A DNA stretch of 35,965 bases from Erysipelotrichaceae bacterium. Lineage in GTDB: Bacteria; Bacillota_I; Bacilli_A; Erysipelotrichales; Erysipelotrichaceae. A program made the position numbers and the translations under genes. The notes beneath the pieces were generated by a model. It ran no database searches. It was not told the DNA's origin and saw only the letters and a program-made list of their open reading frames with translations. Positions 1 to 8,219 of this stretch are shown here, piece by piece. The stretch lies in contig JALENJ010000026.1 in assembly GCA_022767445.1 (NCBI GenBank), positions 1 to 35,965 of the forward strand, in the 5' to 3' direction. Each line of letters begins with the position of its first letter. The first letter of the stretch is position 1.

Positions 1-91
1 AGTGGCCACACCTGTTCCCATCCCGAACACAGAAGTTAAGCACTGCAGCGGCAAAAATAGCGTCAGCAAATCGAGCACGTTGCCGGGTCTT
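1..91 (+). rRNA. rrf: 5S ribosomal RNA, 3' part
   Basis: The window opens inside a 5S rRNA. The near-invariant loop sequence around ACCTGTTCCCATCCCGAACA and the following AGAAGTTAAGC are at about 10-41, and the 3' closing strand ends near GTTGCCGGG at about 80-88. The first 20-25 bases are outside the window. A U-rich terminator follows at once, so this is probably the end of an rRNA operon. The 3' end is placed to within a few bases only. The stretch can be translated in frame with the next gene, but that reading is spurious. Confidence 0.93.
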
Positions 92-94
92 ATC

Positions 95-120
95 AGAGTC
101 CTATTTGGACTCTTTTCTTT
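95..120 (+). terminator. Intrinsic terminator of the rRNA operon
   Basis: A perfect 7-bp stem (AGAGTCC at 95-101 with GGACTCT at 107-113) and a 5-base loop are followed by a T-rich run. It lies directly behind the 5S rRNA. Confidence 0.9.
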
Positions 121-136
121 TTTCCCTTTTTCAAGG

Positions 137-142
137 TATAAT
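137..142 (+). promoter_or_regulatory. -10 box immediately before the VanY-like gene
   Basis: A perfect TATAAT ends 6 bases before the ATG at 149. Transcription starting about 7 bases past the box would begin at the start codon, giving a leaderless mRNA. No convincing -35 is visible in the T-rich terminator tail upstream, and there is no well-spaced SD. Confidence 0.5.
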
Positions 143-148
143 ATTTTT

Positions 149-988
149 ATGAGTAAACCTAGTAAATACCAAACACGTATACGTATATTAATCGCATTAT
201 TCATGGGGTTATTTTTATTGTTGTTTGTGCTATTAGCTAAGCTTATTTTCTTTACACCAAGGCAATCTTCTAAGACGGATTGTAAGGATTGTTTCTCAAC
301 CTCGAATGAGCTTGTGGGAAGTAATTCAAATCAGGCAAGTGATGATGAATCAGGTTTTTCTAGTACATCAGATGAGCAGTCTGATGACAATGTTGATGAA
401 CAAGAAGAAGTTGTACCTTCTGTGGATACTCAGACGATTACATCTATCTATAAAGTCACAAATAAATCTCATCTAATGAATAGTAACTATGTACCTAGTG
501 ATTTAAGAGTCGCGAATGTATCATCCAATGGTGCACAGTATCTAAGAGATGAAGCTGCTACTCATCTAGAACAAATGATCCAGGATGCTAGCCGTGATGG
601 TATTCAGCTTTATTTGGTAAGTGGTTATCGTTCTTATTCGACACAGGTTGATTTATATAATGAATATGTTAGAACAGATGGAAAAGAGTTAGCTGATTCT
701 TATGATGCACAACCTGGTGCTAGTGAACATCAATTGGGTTTGGCTGTTGATTTATCAGATGGTGATCGCAGTCATGATATTGATTATTCCTTTGAGGGAA
801 CAAGTGCTTATCAATGGTTATTGAGCAATAGCTATAAATATGGATACATATTGCGTTATCCACAAAACAAACAGTCGATTACCGGAATTGTTTATAATCC
901 TTGGAGTTTTAGATACATTGGTGTTGAGGAAGCCAAAAAGATTTATGAGTCTGGACTAACTGTTGAAGAATACTACAAAATTCAGTAA
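149..988 (+). CDS. VanY/LdcB-family D-Ala-D-Ala carboxypeptidase-like protein, probable pseudoenzyme
   Basis: 279 aa. Residues about 12-33 form one membrane anchor. A low-complexity Ser/Asp/Glu linker (about 40-95) and an extracytoplasmic VanY/LdcB peptidase domain follow. The first zinc motif SEHQLGLAVD is intact (H194, D201), and SGYRSYSTQ is typical of the family. The second site, normally YEPWHxRY, reads YNPWSFRY, so the catalytic Glu is N250 and the third zinc ligand His is S253. Family members trim peptidoglycan stem peptides. Losing both residues argues against normal hydrolysis and for a binding or regulatory role, though the fold looks complete. The start at 149 was chosen because it precedes the anchor; the in-frame extension upstream runs into 5S rRNA. 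There is no SD, and a TATAAT lies 6 bases before the ATG. Confidence 0.85.
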   Translation: MSKPSKYQTRIRILIALFMGLFLLLFVLLAKLIFFTPRQSSKTDCKDCFSTSNELVGSNSNQASDDESGFSSTSDEQSDDNVDEQEEVVPSVDTQTITSIYKVTNKSHLMNSNYVPSDLRVANVSSNGAQYLRDEAATHLEQMIQDASRDGIQLYLVSGYRSYSTQVDLYNEYVRTDGKELADSYDAQPGASEHQLGLAVDLSDGDRSHDIDYSFEGTSAYQWLLSNSYKYGYILRYPQNKQSITGIVYNPWSFRYIGVEEAKKIYESGLTVEEYYKIQ

Positions 989-994
989 ATTATT

Positions 995-1018
995 GATGGG
1001 AAAATTCCCATCTTTTTT
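995..1018 (+). terminator. Intrinsic terminator after the VanY-like gene
   Basis: GATGGGA (995-1001) pairs with TCCCATC (1006-1012) around a 4-base loop, followed by six T. Confidence 0.9.
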
Positions 1019-1074
1019 ACCAAATGTAATACTTTTAGTGTAGAATAGACAAGTGCGTTTTTAAGGAGATAGAG

Positions 1075-2856
1075 ATGATTAAACAGCTTTCAAAAAGTAT
1101 TAGAGAGTTTATGAAACCGACAATTTTGACGCCTATTTTCGTTGTTGGTGAAGTTCTGATGGAAGCCTTTATTCCTTACTTAATATCATTATTAGTGAAT
1201 GATATTAAAGCGGGATGTGATGTTTCTGTTGTTTTAAGTTATGCATGGAAATTGATAGGGTTGTCACTGCTTTCCTTGTTGTTTGGATATTTAGCAGGTA
1301 TCTATTGTGCAGAGGCTAGTACAGGTTTTGCGAAAAATTTACGTTTTGATATTTTCTCCAATATTCAGAAGTTCTCTTTCTCGAATATTGATAACTTCTC
1401 TTCTGCATCCTTAGTAACACGTTTGACAACGGATATTCAGAATGTCCAATTGGCATTCATGATGATTATTCGTACTGCTGTGCGTGCTCCATTAAATCTA
1501 ATTTTCTCGTTTGTGATGGCTTATGTAATGGGTGGAACGATGGCGGTTGTATTCTTATTTATTATTCCAATTCTAGGCTTAGGTTTATATTTAATTGCGA
1601 GAAATGCGATGCCTATTTTCAAGAAGGCTTTCCCTCTGTTCGATAAGTTAAATCGTGTTGTCGAAGAGGATGTAAAGGGTATTCGCGTAGTGAAATCTTT
1701 TGTACGCGAAGATCATGAAATTGAGAAGTTTGAAAATACTTCCGAAGAAATTCGTCGTGAATTTACTCGTGCCGAGAGAATTCTCGCTTTGAATAATCCT
1801 TTTATGCAGATGAGCATTTACGCTGTTATGTTATTTGTCATGATGTTTGGTTCTCAGAAAATCATTTCAACAAGTGGAGCTGCTTTAGACATTGGTCAAT
1901 TCTCTACATTGATGACATATAGTTTCCAGATCATGGTTTCCTTGATGATGTTATCTATGATCTTTGTATTAATTTCATTCTCTGAGGAGTCTTGTCGACG
2001 TATTGTTGAAGTATTGAATGAAAAGAGCTCTATCACTTCTAAGGAGAATGCAATTACTACTGTTAAGGATGGTTCCATTGACTTTGACCATGTAACATTC
2101 AAGTATTCTGAAAATGCAGAAAAGCCTGTATTGAATGATATTGATATTCATATCAAGTCTGGTGAAACAATTGGTATTATTGGTGGAACTGGTTCTGCGA
2201 AGTCTTCTTTTGTACAGTTGATTCCTCGTTTGTATGATGTTACGGAGGGTACTGTTCGTGTTGGTAAGGATGATGTTCGTGACTATGATTTGGTAACGTT
2301 ACGTGATTCTGTAGCGATGGTATTACAGAAGAATGTATTGTTCTCTGGTACGATTGCGGATAATATCCGTTGGGGTAATAAAGATGCTACATTAGAAGAG
2401 GTAAAACATGTATGTCATCTAGCATGTGCGGATGAATTTATTGAGCAGATGCCTGATGGATATGATACTTGGATCGAACAGGGTGGTACAAACGTTTCTG
2501 GTGGACAGAAGCAGAGATTATGTATCGCACGTGCACTATTGAAACAACCTAAGATTTTGATTTTAGATGACTCTACATCTGCAGTAGATACTAAGACTGA
2601 TGCTTTGATTCGTAAGGCGATGCGTGAATACATCCCAGAGACGACAAAGATTATCATTGCACAAAGAACTTCATCTGTTGCAGATGCAGATCGAATTATC
2701 GTATTAGATGACGGTAAGATCAACGCAATTGGTACAAGTGAAGAGTTATTAAGAACAAATCAAATCTATCGTGAAGTTTATCTATCACAAAATAAACAAG
2801 GTACTGAAACAATTGAAGAGGAAGGAGCTAATGAAGATGAAAAACAATCGTTCTAA
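1075..2856 (+). CDS. ABC exporter half-transporter, degenerate-ATP-site subunit
   Basis: 593 aa in the usual exporter layout: six membrane helices over about residues 15-310, then the nucleotide-binding domain. The ATP site is non-canonical. Walker A at 370-377 is GGTGSAKS, with A375 in place of the conserved Gly. The Walker B catalytic Glu is D499, and the switch His is Q530. The signature VSGGQ (474-478) is normal. This is the pattern of the degenerate subunit in heterodimeric multidrug exporters of the TM287/288, BmrCD and LmrCD type, so it should pair with the next gene. The SD AAGGAGAT is well placed, and a TAGAAT -10 lies near 1040. The substrate cannot be read from sequence; drugs, lipids or peptides are possible. 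Confidence 0.93.
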   Translation: MIKQLSKSIREFMKPTILTPIFVVGEVLMEAFIPYLISLLVNDIKAGCDVSVVLSYAWKLIGLSLLSLLFGYLAGIYCAEASTGFAKNLRFDIFSNIQKFSFSNIDNFSSASLVTRLTTDIQNVQLAFMMIIRTAVRAPLNLIFSFVMAYVMGGTMAVVFLFIIPILGLGLYLIARNAMPIFKKAFPLFDKLNRVVEEDVKGIRVVKSFVREDHEIEKFENTSEEIRREFTRAERILALNNPFMQMSIYAVMLFVMMFGSQKIISTSGAALDIGQFSTLMTYSFQIMVSLMMLSMIFVLISFSEESCRRIVEVLNEKSSITSKENAITTVKDGSIDFDHVTFKYSENAEKPVLNDIDIHIKSGETIGIIGGTGSAKSSFVQLIPRLYDVTEGTVRVGKDDVRDYDLVTLRDSVAMVLQKNVLFSGTIADNIRWGNKDATLEEVKHVCHLACADEFIEQMPDGYDTWIEQGGTNVSGGQKQRLCIARALLKQPKILILDDSTSAVDTKTDALIRKAMREYIPETTKIIIAQRTSSVADADRIIVLDDGKINAIGTSEELLRTNQIYREVYLSQNKQGTETIEEEGANEDEKQSF

Positions 2857-4723
2857 ATCTGTTAGTAGAATTATTAAGTTAGTGCTCTCTTTCTTCCCTG
2901 TGCTTTTACCTTTGATTGTTGTGATGATTATCTTGAATGCAATACTGGGTGCTTTACCATCTATTTTCCAACAGAATGTCATTGCGATTCTTCAGGAAGC
3001 TTGGGAGAATGGTTGGACTTGGGAAGTTACGCAACCGCTCGTTACTAAGGTGGTAGCTATATTAGCAATCATCTATATCGTTGCGTTGATTATCAGCTTT
3101 ATTTACAACCAGTTGATAGCTGTATTTACACAGGGTGTATTACAGAAGTTGCGTAATCGTGTATTTACACATATGCAGACATTACCTATTCGTTATTTTG
3201 ATACGCATCAGCATGGCGATATCATGTCTTATTACACGAATGATATTGAAGCGATGCGTCAGATGATTTCGCAGAGTTTCCCTCAGTTGTTAATATCTTT
3301 GATTACAGTCTTAACAATCTTGGTGATTATGTTCTATTACAGTATTCCAATGGCACTTGTAATTATCTTAGGCGCGTGTGTAACGATTACTGTAACGAAA
3401 AAACTTGGCGGTCTATCTGCGAAGTACTTCGTTCTTCAGCAGAAGGCAACTGGTAATACTGAGGGTGTTATTGAAGAGATGGTAAATGGCCAAAAGGTTA
3501 TTAAGGTATTCAACCATCAAGCGGAAGCGGAAGAAGCTTTCAACAAAGCAAATGATGAACTTTATCAAGCTTCCAATACTGCCAATCGTTATTCCAATAT
3601 TTTGATGCCTGTATTGAACAATATCAACTATTTAATTTATGTATTCGTTGCGGTTGCGGGTGGTATCTTCATCCAAAATCAGATTCCAAATATTTCGATT
3701 TCTGGGCTTCCATTCTCAATTGCGGTTGTTGTGCCTTTCTTAGGTATGTCTCGTCAGTTTGCGGGTGCGATTCAGCAGATTTCCCCACAGATTAACTCAA
3801 TCGTTATGGGTCTTGCGGGTGCAGAGAGAATCTTTGACTTGTTAGATCAAGAACCTGAAGTTGATCATGGTGTAGTTGAGCTAGTAAACGCAACTGAAAA
3901 GGACGGAACACTCAAGGAAACAAGTGAAAAGACAGAACTTTGGGCTTGGAAGTATCCTCATGAGGATGGAACTGTTACCTTGACTAAGGTTGCTGGTGAT
4001 GTTCGTTTTGCGAATGTTGACTTTGCGTATAATCCTGAAAAGGTTATCCTGCATGACATTACATTGTATGGTAAACCTGGTCAGAAGATTGCCTTTGTTG
4101 GTGCAACTGGTGCAGGTAAGACAACAATCACAAACTTAATCAATCGTTTCTATGATTTAGCGGATGGTAAGATTCGCTATGATGGCATCAATATCAATAA
4201 GATCAAGAAGTCTTCATTGCGTAAATCATTAGGTATTGTCTTACAGGATACTGTACTATTTACAGGAACTGTCATGGATAATATCCGTTATGGACGTTTG
4301 GACGCTACGGATGAAGAATGTATCGCAGCTGCTAAACTTGCGGGTGCTGATGGCTTTATTCGTCACTTACCACAAGGATATCAAACAATGTTAAATGGAG
4401 ATGGATCCAATCTATCCCAAGGTCAATGTCAGTTGTTAGCAATTTCTAGAGCTGCCGTTGCGGATCCTCCTGTTATGATCATGGATGAAGCAACTTCATC
4501 TATTGATACACGTACAGAGCAGATTGTACAAACTGGTATGGATCGTTTGATGAATGGTCGTACGGTATTTGTTATTGCACACCGTCTATCAACGGTTAAG
4601 AATTCAAATGTTATTATCGTTCTTGATCATGGACGTATCATTGAACGTGGTACACATGAAGAATTACTTGAACAAAAGGGTCAATATTATCAGTTATATA
4701 CTGGGGCATTTGAACTAGAATAG
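2831..4723 (+). CDS. ABC exporter half-transporter, catalytic subunit
   Basis: About 630 aa, six membrane helices then an ATPase domain. The catalytic residues are present: Walker A GATGAGKT (424-431), Walker B MDE with E553, and switch H584. The signature reads LSQGQ (528-532) instead of LSGGQ. In such heterodimers that variant contributes to the degenerate site, so it complements the first subunit. A linker insert between membrane and ATPase domains (about 352-400, with a WAWKYP motif) is common in this half. The start overlaps the upstream gene by 26 bases, implying coupled translation. The SD GGAAGGAG sits 3 bases before ATG 2831 and 9 before ATG 2837, so 2837 is equally possible. A longer in-frame start at 2771 lies deep in the partner gene and lacks an SD. 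Confidence 0.93.
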   Translation: MKMKNNRSKSVSRIIKLVLSFFPVLLPLIVVMIILNAILGALPSIFQQNVIAILQEAWENGWTWEVTQPLVTKVVAILAIIYIVALIISFIYNQLIAVFTQGVLQKLRNRVFTHMQTLPIRYFDTHQHGDIMSYYTNDIEAMRQMISQSFPQLLISLITVLTILVIMFYYSIPMALVIILGACVTITVTKKLGGLSAKYFVLQQKATGNTEGVIEEMVNGQKVIKVFNHQAEAEEAFNKANDELYQASNTANRYSNILMPVLNNINYLIYVFVAVAGGIFIQNQIPNISISGLPFSIAVVVPFLGMSRQFAGAIQQISPQINSIVMGLAGAERIFDLLDQEPEVDHGVVELVNATEKDGTLKETSEKTELWAWKYPHEDGTVTLTKVAGDVRFANVDFAYNPEKVILHDITLYGKPGQKIAFVGATGAGKTTITNLINRFYDLADGKIRYDGININKIKKSSLRKSLGIVLQDTVLFTGTVMDNIRYGRLDATDEECIAAAKLAGADGFIRHLPQGYQTMLNGDGSNLSQGQCQLLAISRAAVADPPVMIMDEATSSIDTRTEQIVQTGMDRLMNGRTVFVIAHRLSTVKNSNVIIVLDHGRIIERGTHEELLEQKGQYYQLYTGAFELE

Positions 4724-4730
4724 TATAAAA

Positions 4731-4781
4731 GAGGCTGTACGCCTCAAGTAAATCTATAAAATTCACTTAATCGTTACAGCC
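4731..4781 (+). terminator. Mutually exclusive hairpins behind the ABC operon
   Basis: GAGGC (4731-4735) pairs with GCCTC (4741-4745). Alternatively GGCTGTA (4733-4739) pairs with TACAGCC (4775-4781). There is no long T run, so this may be a decayed or interrupted terminator. A second, stronger hairpin follows at 4813. Confidence 0.35.
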
Positions 4782-4812
4782 CCTAGGATTAATAACAAGT
4801 ATGAATGAATAT

Positions 4813-4851
4813 AAATGCCTAGCTAATGGGTAGTTTAGCTAGGCATTTTAA
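4813..4851. terminator. Bidirectional intrinsic terminator between convergent genes
   Basis: A perfect 14-bp inverted repeat (AAATGCCTAGCTAA at 4813-4826 and its complement at 4835-4848) surrounds an 8-base loop. It is A-rich on the left and T-rich on the right, as expected for a terminator serving both the ABC operon and the opposing PHP gene. Confidence 0.9.
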
Positions 4852-4854
4852 ATA

Positions 4855-5664
4855 TTACCAGAAGCGTTTCTTACGCTCTTTGGCAGCGGATATTAAATCA
4901 TAATCTGTTTGAATATTGAGTGGTAATCCTTCTACAACGGATAGTGCACGGTTAAGGTATTCATCGGTTAGGAAGTATTCTGGATTGTGGATATCTAGAC
5001 CGATGATAATTGGACATTGTTTTTGAGCAAAGATTTCAAAGAAGGTATGTGTTGGATACGCATAGCGTGTACCATCTTTGTAGGTTTTTAGGCCTGTTCT
5101 GACACCTGAACCACAGTTTATTTCCAGGGGAATGTCATAATATAGAGATAAGTCTGCGATACGATTTGCGGCTTGTCTAACAGAATCATCTATCTGTGGA
5201 TAGCTCCATAGGGCAACATCTGGGTGGGCTATATAATCACACATATAGTGTTTACAAGCTTCTTCGATGCAATCAACATATTGATGTAATTGTTGTGGGG
5301 TTGTGATTTCATAAGCACTGTCTTTGTCGATGGATAGGTTATGTTGGCCAAGTATCACATAATCTAGTTCTTTACGATACTTGGTGATGGTTTCCCACTC
5401 GGTAGGATAATATTCAATTTCCATACCAAGGTAGATGTCGATTTGGTCTTTGTATTGTTCTTGAAGTGAACGAATGGATTGGTAGTAGTCATCTACCTGT
5501 GTAATATCCATTCTTTCTCTTGGTTGAGGTGTATTGTATGCGGCGTGATCACTGAAGCCTAGTTTACGGAATCCTGCTTGGATAGCTGCTTGTACATATT
5601 CTTCATCTGTTCCAATTGCGTGACCGCACCGTGATGTATGTGTGTGATAATTTGCTTGTATCAT
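4855..5664 (-). CDS. PHP-domain phosphoesterase, histidinol-phosphatase (HisJ/HisK) family
   Basis: 269 aa. The PHP metal-site motifs are visible: YHTHTSRCGH at the N terminus, FSDH near residue 39, GMEIEY near 100, GQHN near 126, AHPD near 165, and GLDIH near the C terminus. Family members use a trinuclear metal centre to hydrolyse phosphate monoesters, and the closest named group is histidinol-phosphatase of the PHP type. No other histidine-biosynthesis gene is in the window, so the substrate may differ. An SD (AAGGAGT) lies just upstream. The gene diverges from the metal ATPase and converges on the ABC operon. Confidence 0.82.
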   Translation of the reverse strand: MIQANYHTHTSRCGHAIGTDEEYVQAAIQAGFRKLGFSDHAAYNTPQPRERMDITQVDDYYQSIRSLQEQYKDQIDIYLGMEIEYYPTEWETITKYRKELDYVILGQHNLSIDKDSAYEITTPQQLHQYVDCIEEACKHYMCDYIAHPDVALWSYPQIDDSVRQAANRIADLSLYYDIPLEINCGSGVRTGLKTYKDGTRYAYPTHTFFEIFAQKQCPIIIGLDIHNPEYFLTDEYLNRALSVVEGLPLNIQTDYDLISAAKERKKRFW

Positions 5665-5707
5665 GTGTGTACTCCTTGTAACATGGATAAGTATATCATA
5701 GTTAGTG

Positions 5708-5760
5708 TTGACAAAGTATGGGTATGTATTATCATATACTTGAACGGTTGTTCAAGTATG
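5708..5760 (+). promoter_or_regulatory. Promoter with ArsR/SmtB-like palindromic operator for the metal ATPase
   Basis: TTGACA (5708-5713), a 16-bp spacer and TATCAT (5730-5735) form a promoter. Directly over the expected start point lies a perfect inverted repeat, ATACTTGAAC (5736-5745), four bases, then GTTCAAGTAT (5750-5759). The TGAAC-n4-GTTCA core resembles operators of metal-sensing ArsR/SmtB repressors such as CzrA and CadC. Binding here would block transcription. No such repressor gene is in the window. Confidence 0.7.
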
Positions 5761-5771
5761 AGGTATGTTAT

Positions 5772-8069
5772 ATGGAATATAAATATCAGGTAGTAGAGAT
5801 TGATTGTGCGGATTGTGCTGCTGAGCTTGCTGATGAAATCCGTAAGATAGATGGGGTACAGAGTGCTGACATTCATTTTATGCAGGAAAAGTTGATCTTT
5901 TCCTGTGATGAATCATTACATGATGAGATAGAAAAGAAGGTATTTGATATCATTCATAATGATGAGCCAGATGCCAAGATTACACCAATCATGGATGAGG
6001 AAAGTCATCCCTATAAGTTTAAGATCAAGAATATTGACTGTGCAGATTGTGCAAATGAATTGGCTGAAAAGGCAATGCATATACAGGGTGTTGAAAGAGC
6101 AGAGTCTGATTTTATCCATGCGGTAATGACGGTTTGGTTTCCTACTAAGGAGTATGCACGCATTGAAAAAGAACTTGCGGATATGATTGCCAAAGAGGAG
6201 CCTGATGTTGAGTTTTCTCGCTATTATACTGAACATACACAACAACAAGAGGAGAATCATGAACAACAGACAATGATCATTCGTTTAATTGTTGGTGCGT
6301 TGTTATTTGGAGTGGCTTTGTTTACACATGACCTCTTCAGTAATATCGTCGCAATTATATCCTTTGTGGTACTTGGATATGATGTTGTGCTAAAAGCGTT
6401 TGGTAATCTTAGAAGAGGTCATCTATTAGATGAACATTTCTTGATGACAATCGCAACTTTTGCGGCATTGTATTTAGGTGACTTTAAAGAAGCGACTGCT
6501 GTTATGTTGTTTTATCAGGTGGGAGAGTTCTTCCAGGACTTAGCGGTTGATCGATCTCGTAAGTCTATCGCTAGTCTAATGGATATCCGTCCAGATTTTG
6601 CTAGCGTACAAAGTGGAGATACATTCATTCAAGTTGATCCAAGTCAGGTCAATGTAGGTGATATTATCCAGGTAAAACCTGGTGAAAGAATTCCGTTGGA
6701 TGGTGTCATTGTTGCTGGTAGTTCTTCGTTAGATACTGCATCATTAACAGGTGAGTCCAATCTAAAGGATGTGGATGTTGGTGATGAGGTTATCAGTGGT
6801 GTTGTAAGTACAAATGGTGTTATTCAGATTCAAGTAACAAAGGAATATGGTGATTCTACTGTGGCTAAGATATTGAATCTGATTGAAAGTGATAATGATT
6901 CTAAGTCATCACAAGAGAAGTTTATTACGAAGTTCTCTCATTACTACACACCCATCGTAGTTGGACTAGCAATTCTTGTGGCGATTGTTGTAGGAATAGT
7001 GAGTAGAGATATCAATGAAGGTATTTATCGTGCATGCACGTTCTTAGTTATTTCTTGTCCATGTGCTTTGGTAATATCAATTCCTCTGTCTTTCTTTGCG
7101 GGTATTGGTGGTTTATCCGCAAACGGTATTATGTTAAAGGGTTCTAATTATGTCGAACAAATTGCAAAGCTAGATACGATTGTATTTGATAAGACAGGTA
7201 CTTTAACAACAGGTAAGTTTGCGGTAAGCAAAGTACTAGGAAGTAATGATGATAATACTGTATTACGTATTGCGGCATATGCGGAGAGTTATTCCAATCA
7301 CCCAATTGCTAGGGCAATACAAAGTGCTTATCAAGAAGAGATTGATCCATCACGAATCCAAGATTTAAAAGAAATTGCTGGAAGAGGTATAGTATTAAAG
7401 CTTGATGGTAGAGATGTACTTGTTGGTAATTACAAGTTAATGCAAGAAAACAATATTGCATGCATGGAATATAATGAAGCAGGAACATATGTATATGTAG
7501 CACAGGACGGAAACTTCTTAGGATGTATTTTGTTGAAGGATACAATAAAAAATGGTGCCGAAGAAGCGGTTCATCAGTTATCTAAGAATCATGCTTGCAT
7601 GATGGTGTCTGGCGATGCACAAGCAATCTGTGATGAGGTTGGTGCAGAGCTACATATGAAGGATGTGTATGGTGAATGCTTGCCAGAGGATAAGATTGCT
7701 TATGTAAATAAACAAAAGAGCCAGGGCAGTGTTGCCTTTGTGGGTGATGGTGTTAATGATGTACCTGTTATGCGTAGTGCGGATATTGGTTTTGCGATGG
7801 GTATGCAGGGTAGTGATGCGGCGATTGAAGCTGCGGATGTTGTCATTACAGATGATAATCTGGATAAGATCTCTGTAACGATTCAACATGCAAAACGTAT
7901 TATTCGTATCGCCAATGAAAATATTGTATTTGCGATAGCTATCAAAGTATTAGCGCTCATTCTAGGAGCGCTAGGTATTGCGAATATGTGGATGGCAATC
8001 TTTGCGGATACTGGTGTGGCTATCTTATGTGTATTAAACGCAGTTCGACTATTAAAAGTAAGAGCTTAG
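5772..8069 (+). CDS. P1B-type heavy-metal ATPase (Zn/Cd/Pb exporter, CadA/ZntA-like)
   Basis: 765 aa. There are two tandem N-terminal heavy-metal-associated domains, each with a CADC metal motif (first C12/C15, second near residue 95). Membrane helices follow, then the TGES actuator motif, the intramembrane CPC motif (C429-P-C431), the phosphorylation site DKTGT (D473), the HP motif SNHP, and the hinge GDGVND. CPC with these features fits export of soft divalent cations, more likely Zn2+/Cd2+/Pb2+ than copper, though selectivity is not certain. The start at 5772 was chosen because GAGGT lies 7 bases upstream and because upstream in-frame ATGs fall inside the promoter and operator. Expression is probably metal-induced. 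Confidence 0.92.
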   Translation: MEYKYQVVEIDCADCAAELADEIRKIDGVQSADIHFMQEKLIFSCDESLHDEIEKKVFDIIHNDEPDAKITPIMDEESHPYKFKIKNIDCADCANELAEKAMHIQGVERAESDFIHAVMTVWFPTKEYARIEKELADMIAKEEPDVEFSRYYTEHTQQQEENHEQQTMIIRLIVGALLFGVALFTHDLFSNIVAIISFVVLGYDVVLKAFGNLRRGHLLDEHFLMTIATFAALYLGDFKEATAVMLFYQVGEFFQDLAVDRSRKSIASLMDIRPDFASVQSGDTFIQVDPSQVNVGDIIQVKPGERIPLDGVIVAGSSSLDTASLTGESNLKDVDVGDEVISGVVSTNGVIQIQVTKEYGDSTVAKILNLIESDNDSKSSQEKFITKFSHYYTPIVVGLAILVAIVVGIVSRDINEGIYRACTFLVISCPCALVISIPLSFFAGIGGLSANGIMLKGSNYVEQIAKLDTIVFDKTGTLTTGKFAVSKVLGSNDDNTVLRIAAYAESYSNHPIARAIQSAYQEEIDPSRIQDLKEIAGRGIVLKLDGRDVLVGNYKLMQENNIACMEYNEAGTYVYVAQDGNFLGCILLKDTIKNGAEEAVHQLSKNHACMMVSGDAQAICDEVGAELHMKDVYGECLPEDKIAYVNKQKSQGSVAFVGDGVNDVPVMRSADIGFAMGMQGSDAAIEAADVVITDDNLDKISVTIQHAKRIIRIANENIVFAIAIKVLALILGALGIANMWMAIFADTGVAILCVLNAVRLLKVRA

Positions 8070-8126
8070 TCTAGGAGTGGTATAGGCTGTTGTGATAGAA
8101 TAGGATCGATATAAGGAGGTAATCTT

Positions 8127-8219
8127 TTGCATATCTTAGATATCGTATCAATTTTAGTCCTGATACTTGTGATTGTACTTGCATTACTACGGTATCAGTG
8201 GAAAAGAGGAAAAAGATGA
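8127..8219 (+). CDS. 30-residue single-pass membrane peptide
   Basis: A short gene starting with TTG, 6 bases after a perfect AAGGAGGT SD (8113-8120). Its stop overlaps the ATG of the next gene as ATGA. The peptide is MHILDIVSILVLILVIVLAL followed by LRYQWKRGKR: one hydrophobic helix, then a strongly basic tail, expected to stay cytoplasmic. I know no family for it. The near-ideal SD, the four-base overlap and the membrane topology argue that it is translated, perhaps as a partner of the following membrane protein or as a coupling leader. It could instead be only a translational lead-in. Confidence 0.65.
   Translation: MHILDIVSILVLILVIVLALLRYQWKRGKR

Noticed and set aside
2-148. In-frame extension of the VanY-like gene back to the window start
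   Set aside because: It runs through 5S rRNA and its terminator; the plausible start is the ATG at 149.
5718-5771. Upstream start for the metal ATPase
   Set aside because: This stretch lies between the -35 and the operator, so it would be upstream of the predicted transcription start. ATG 5772 has an SD.
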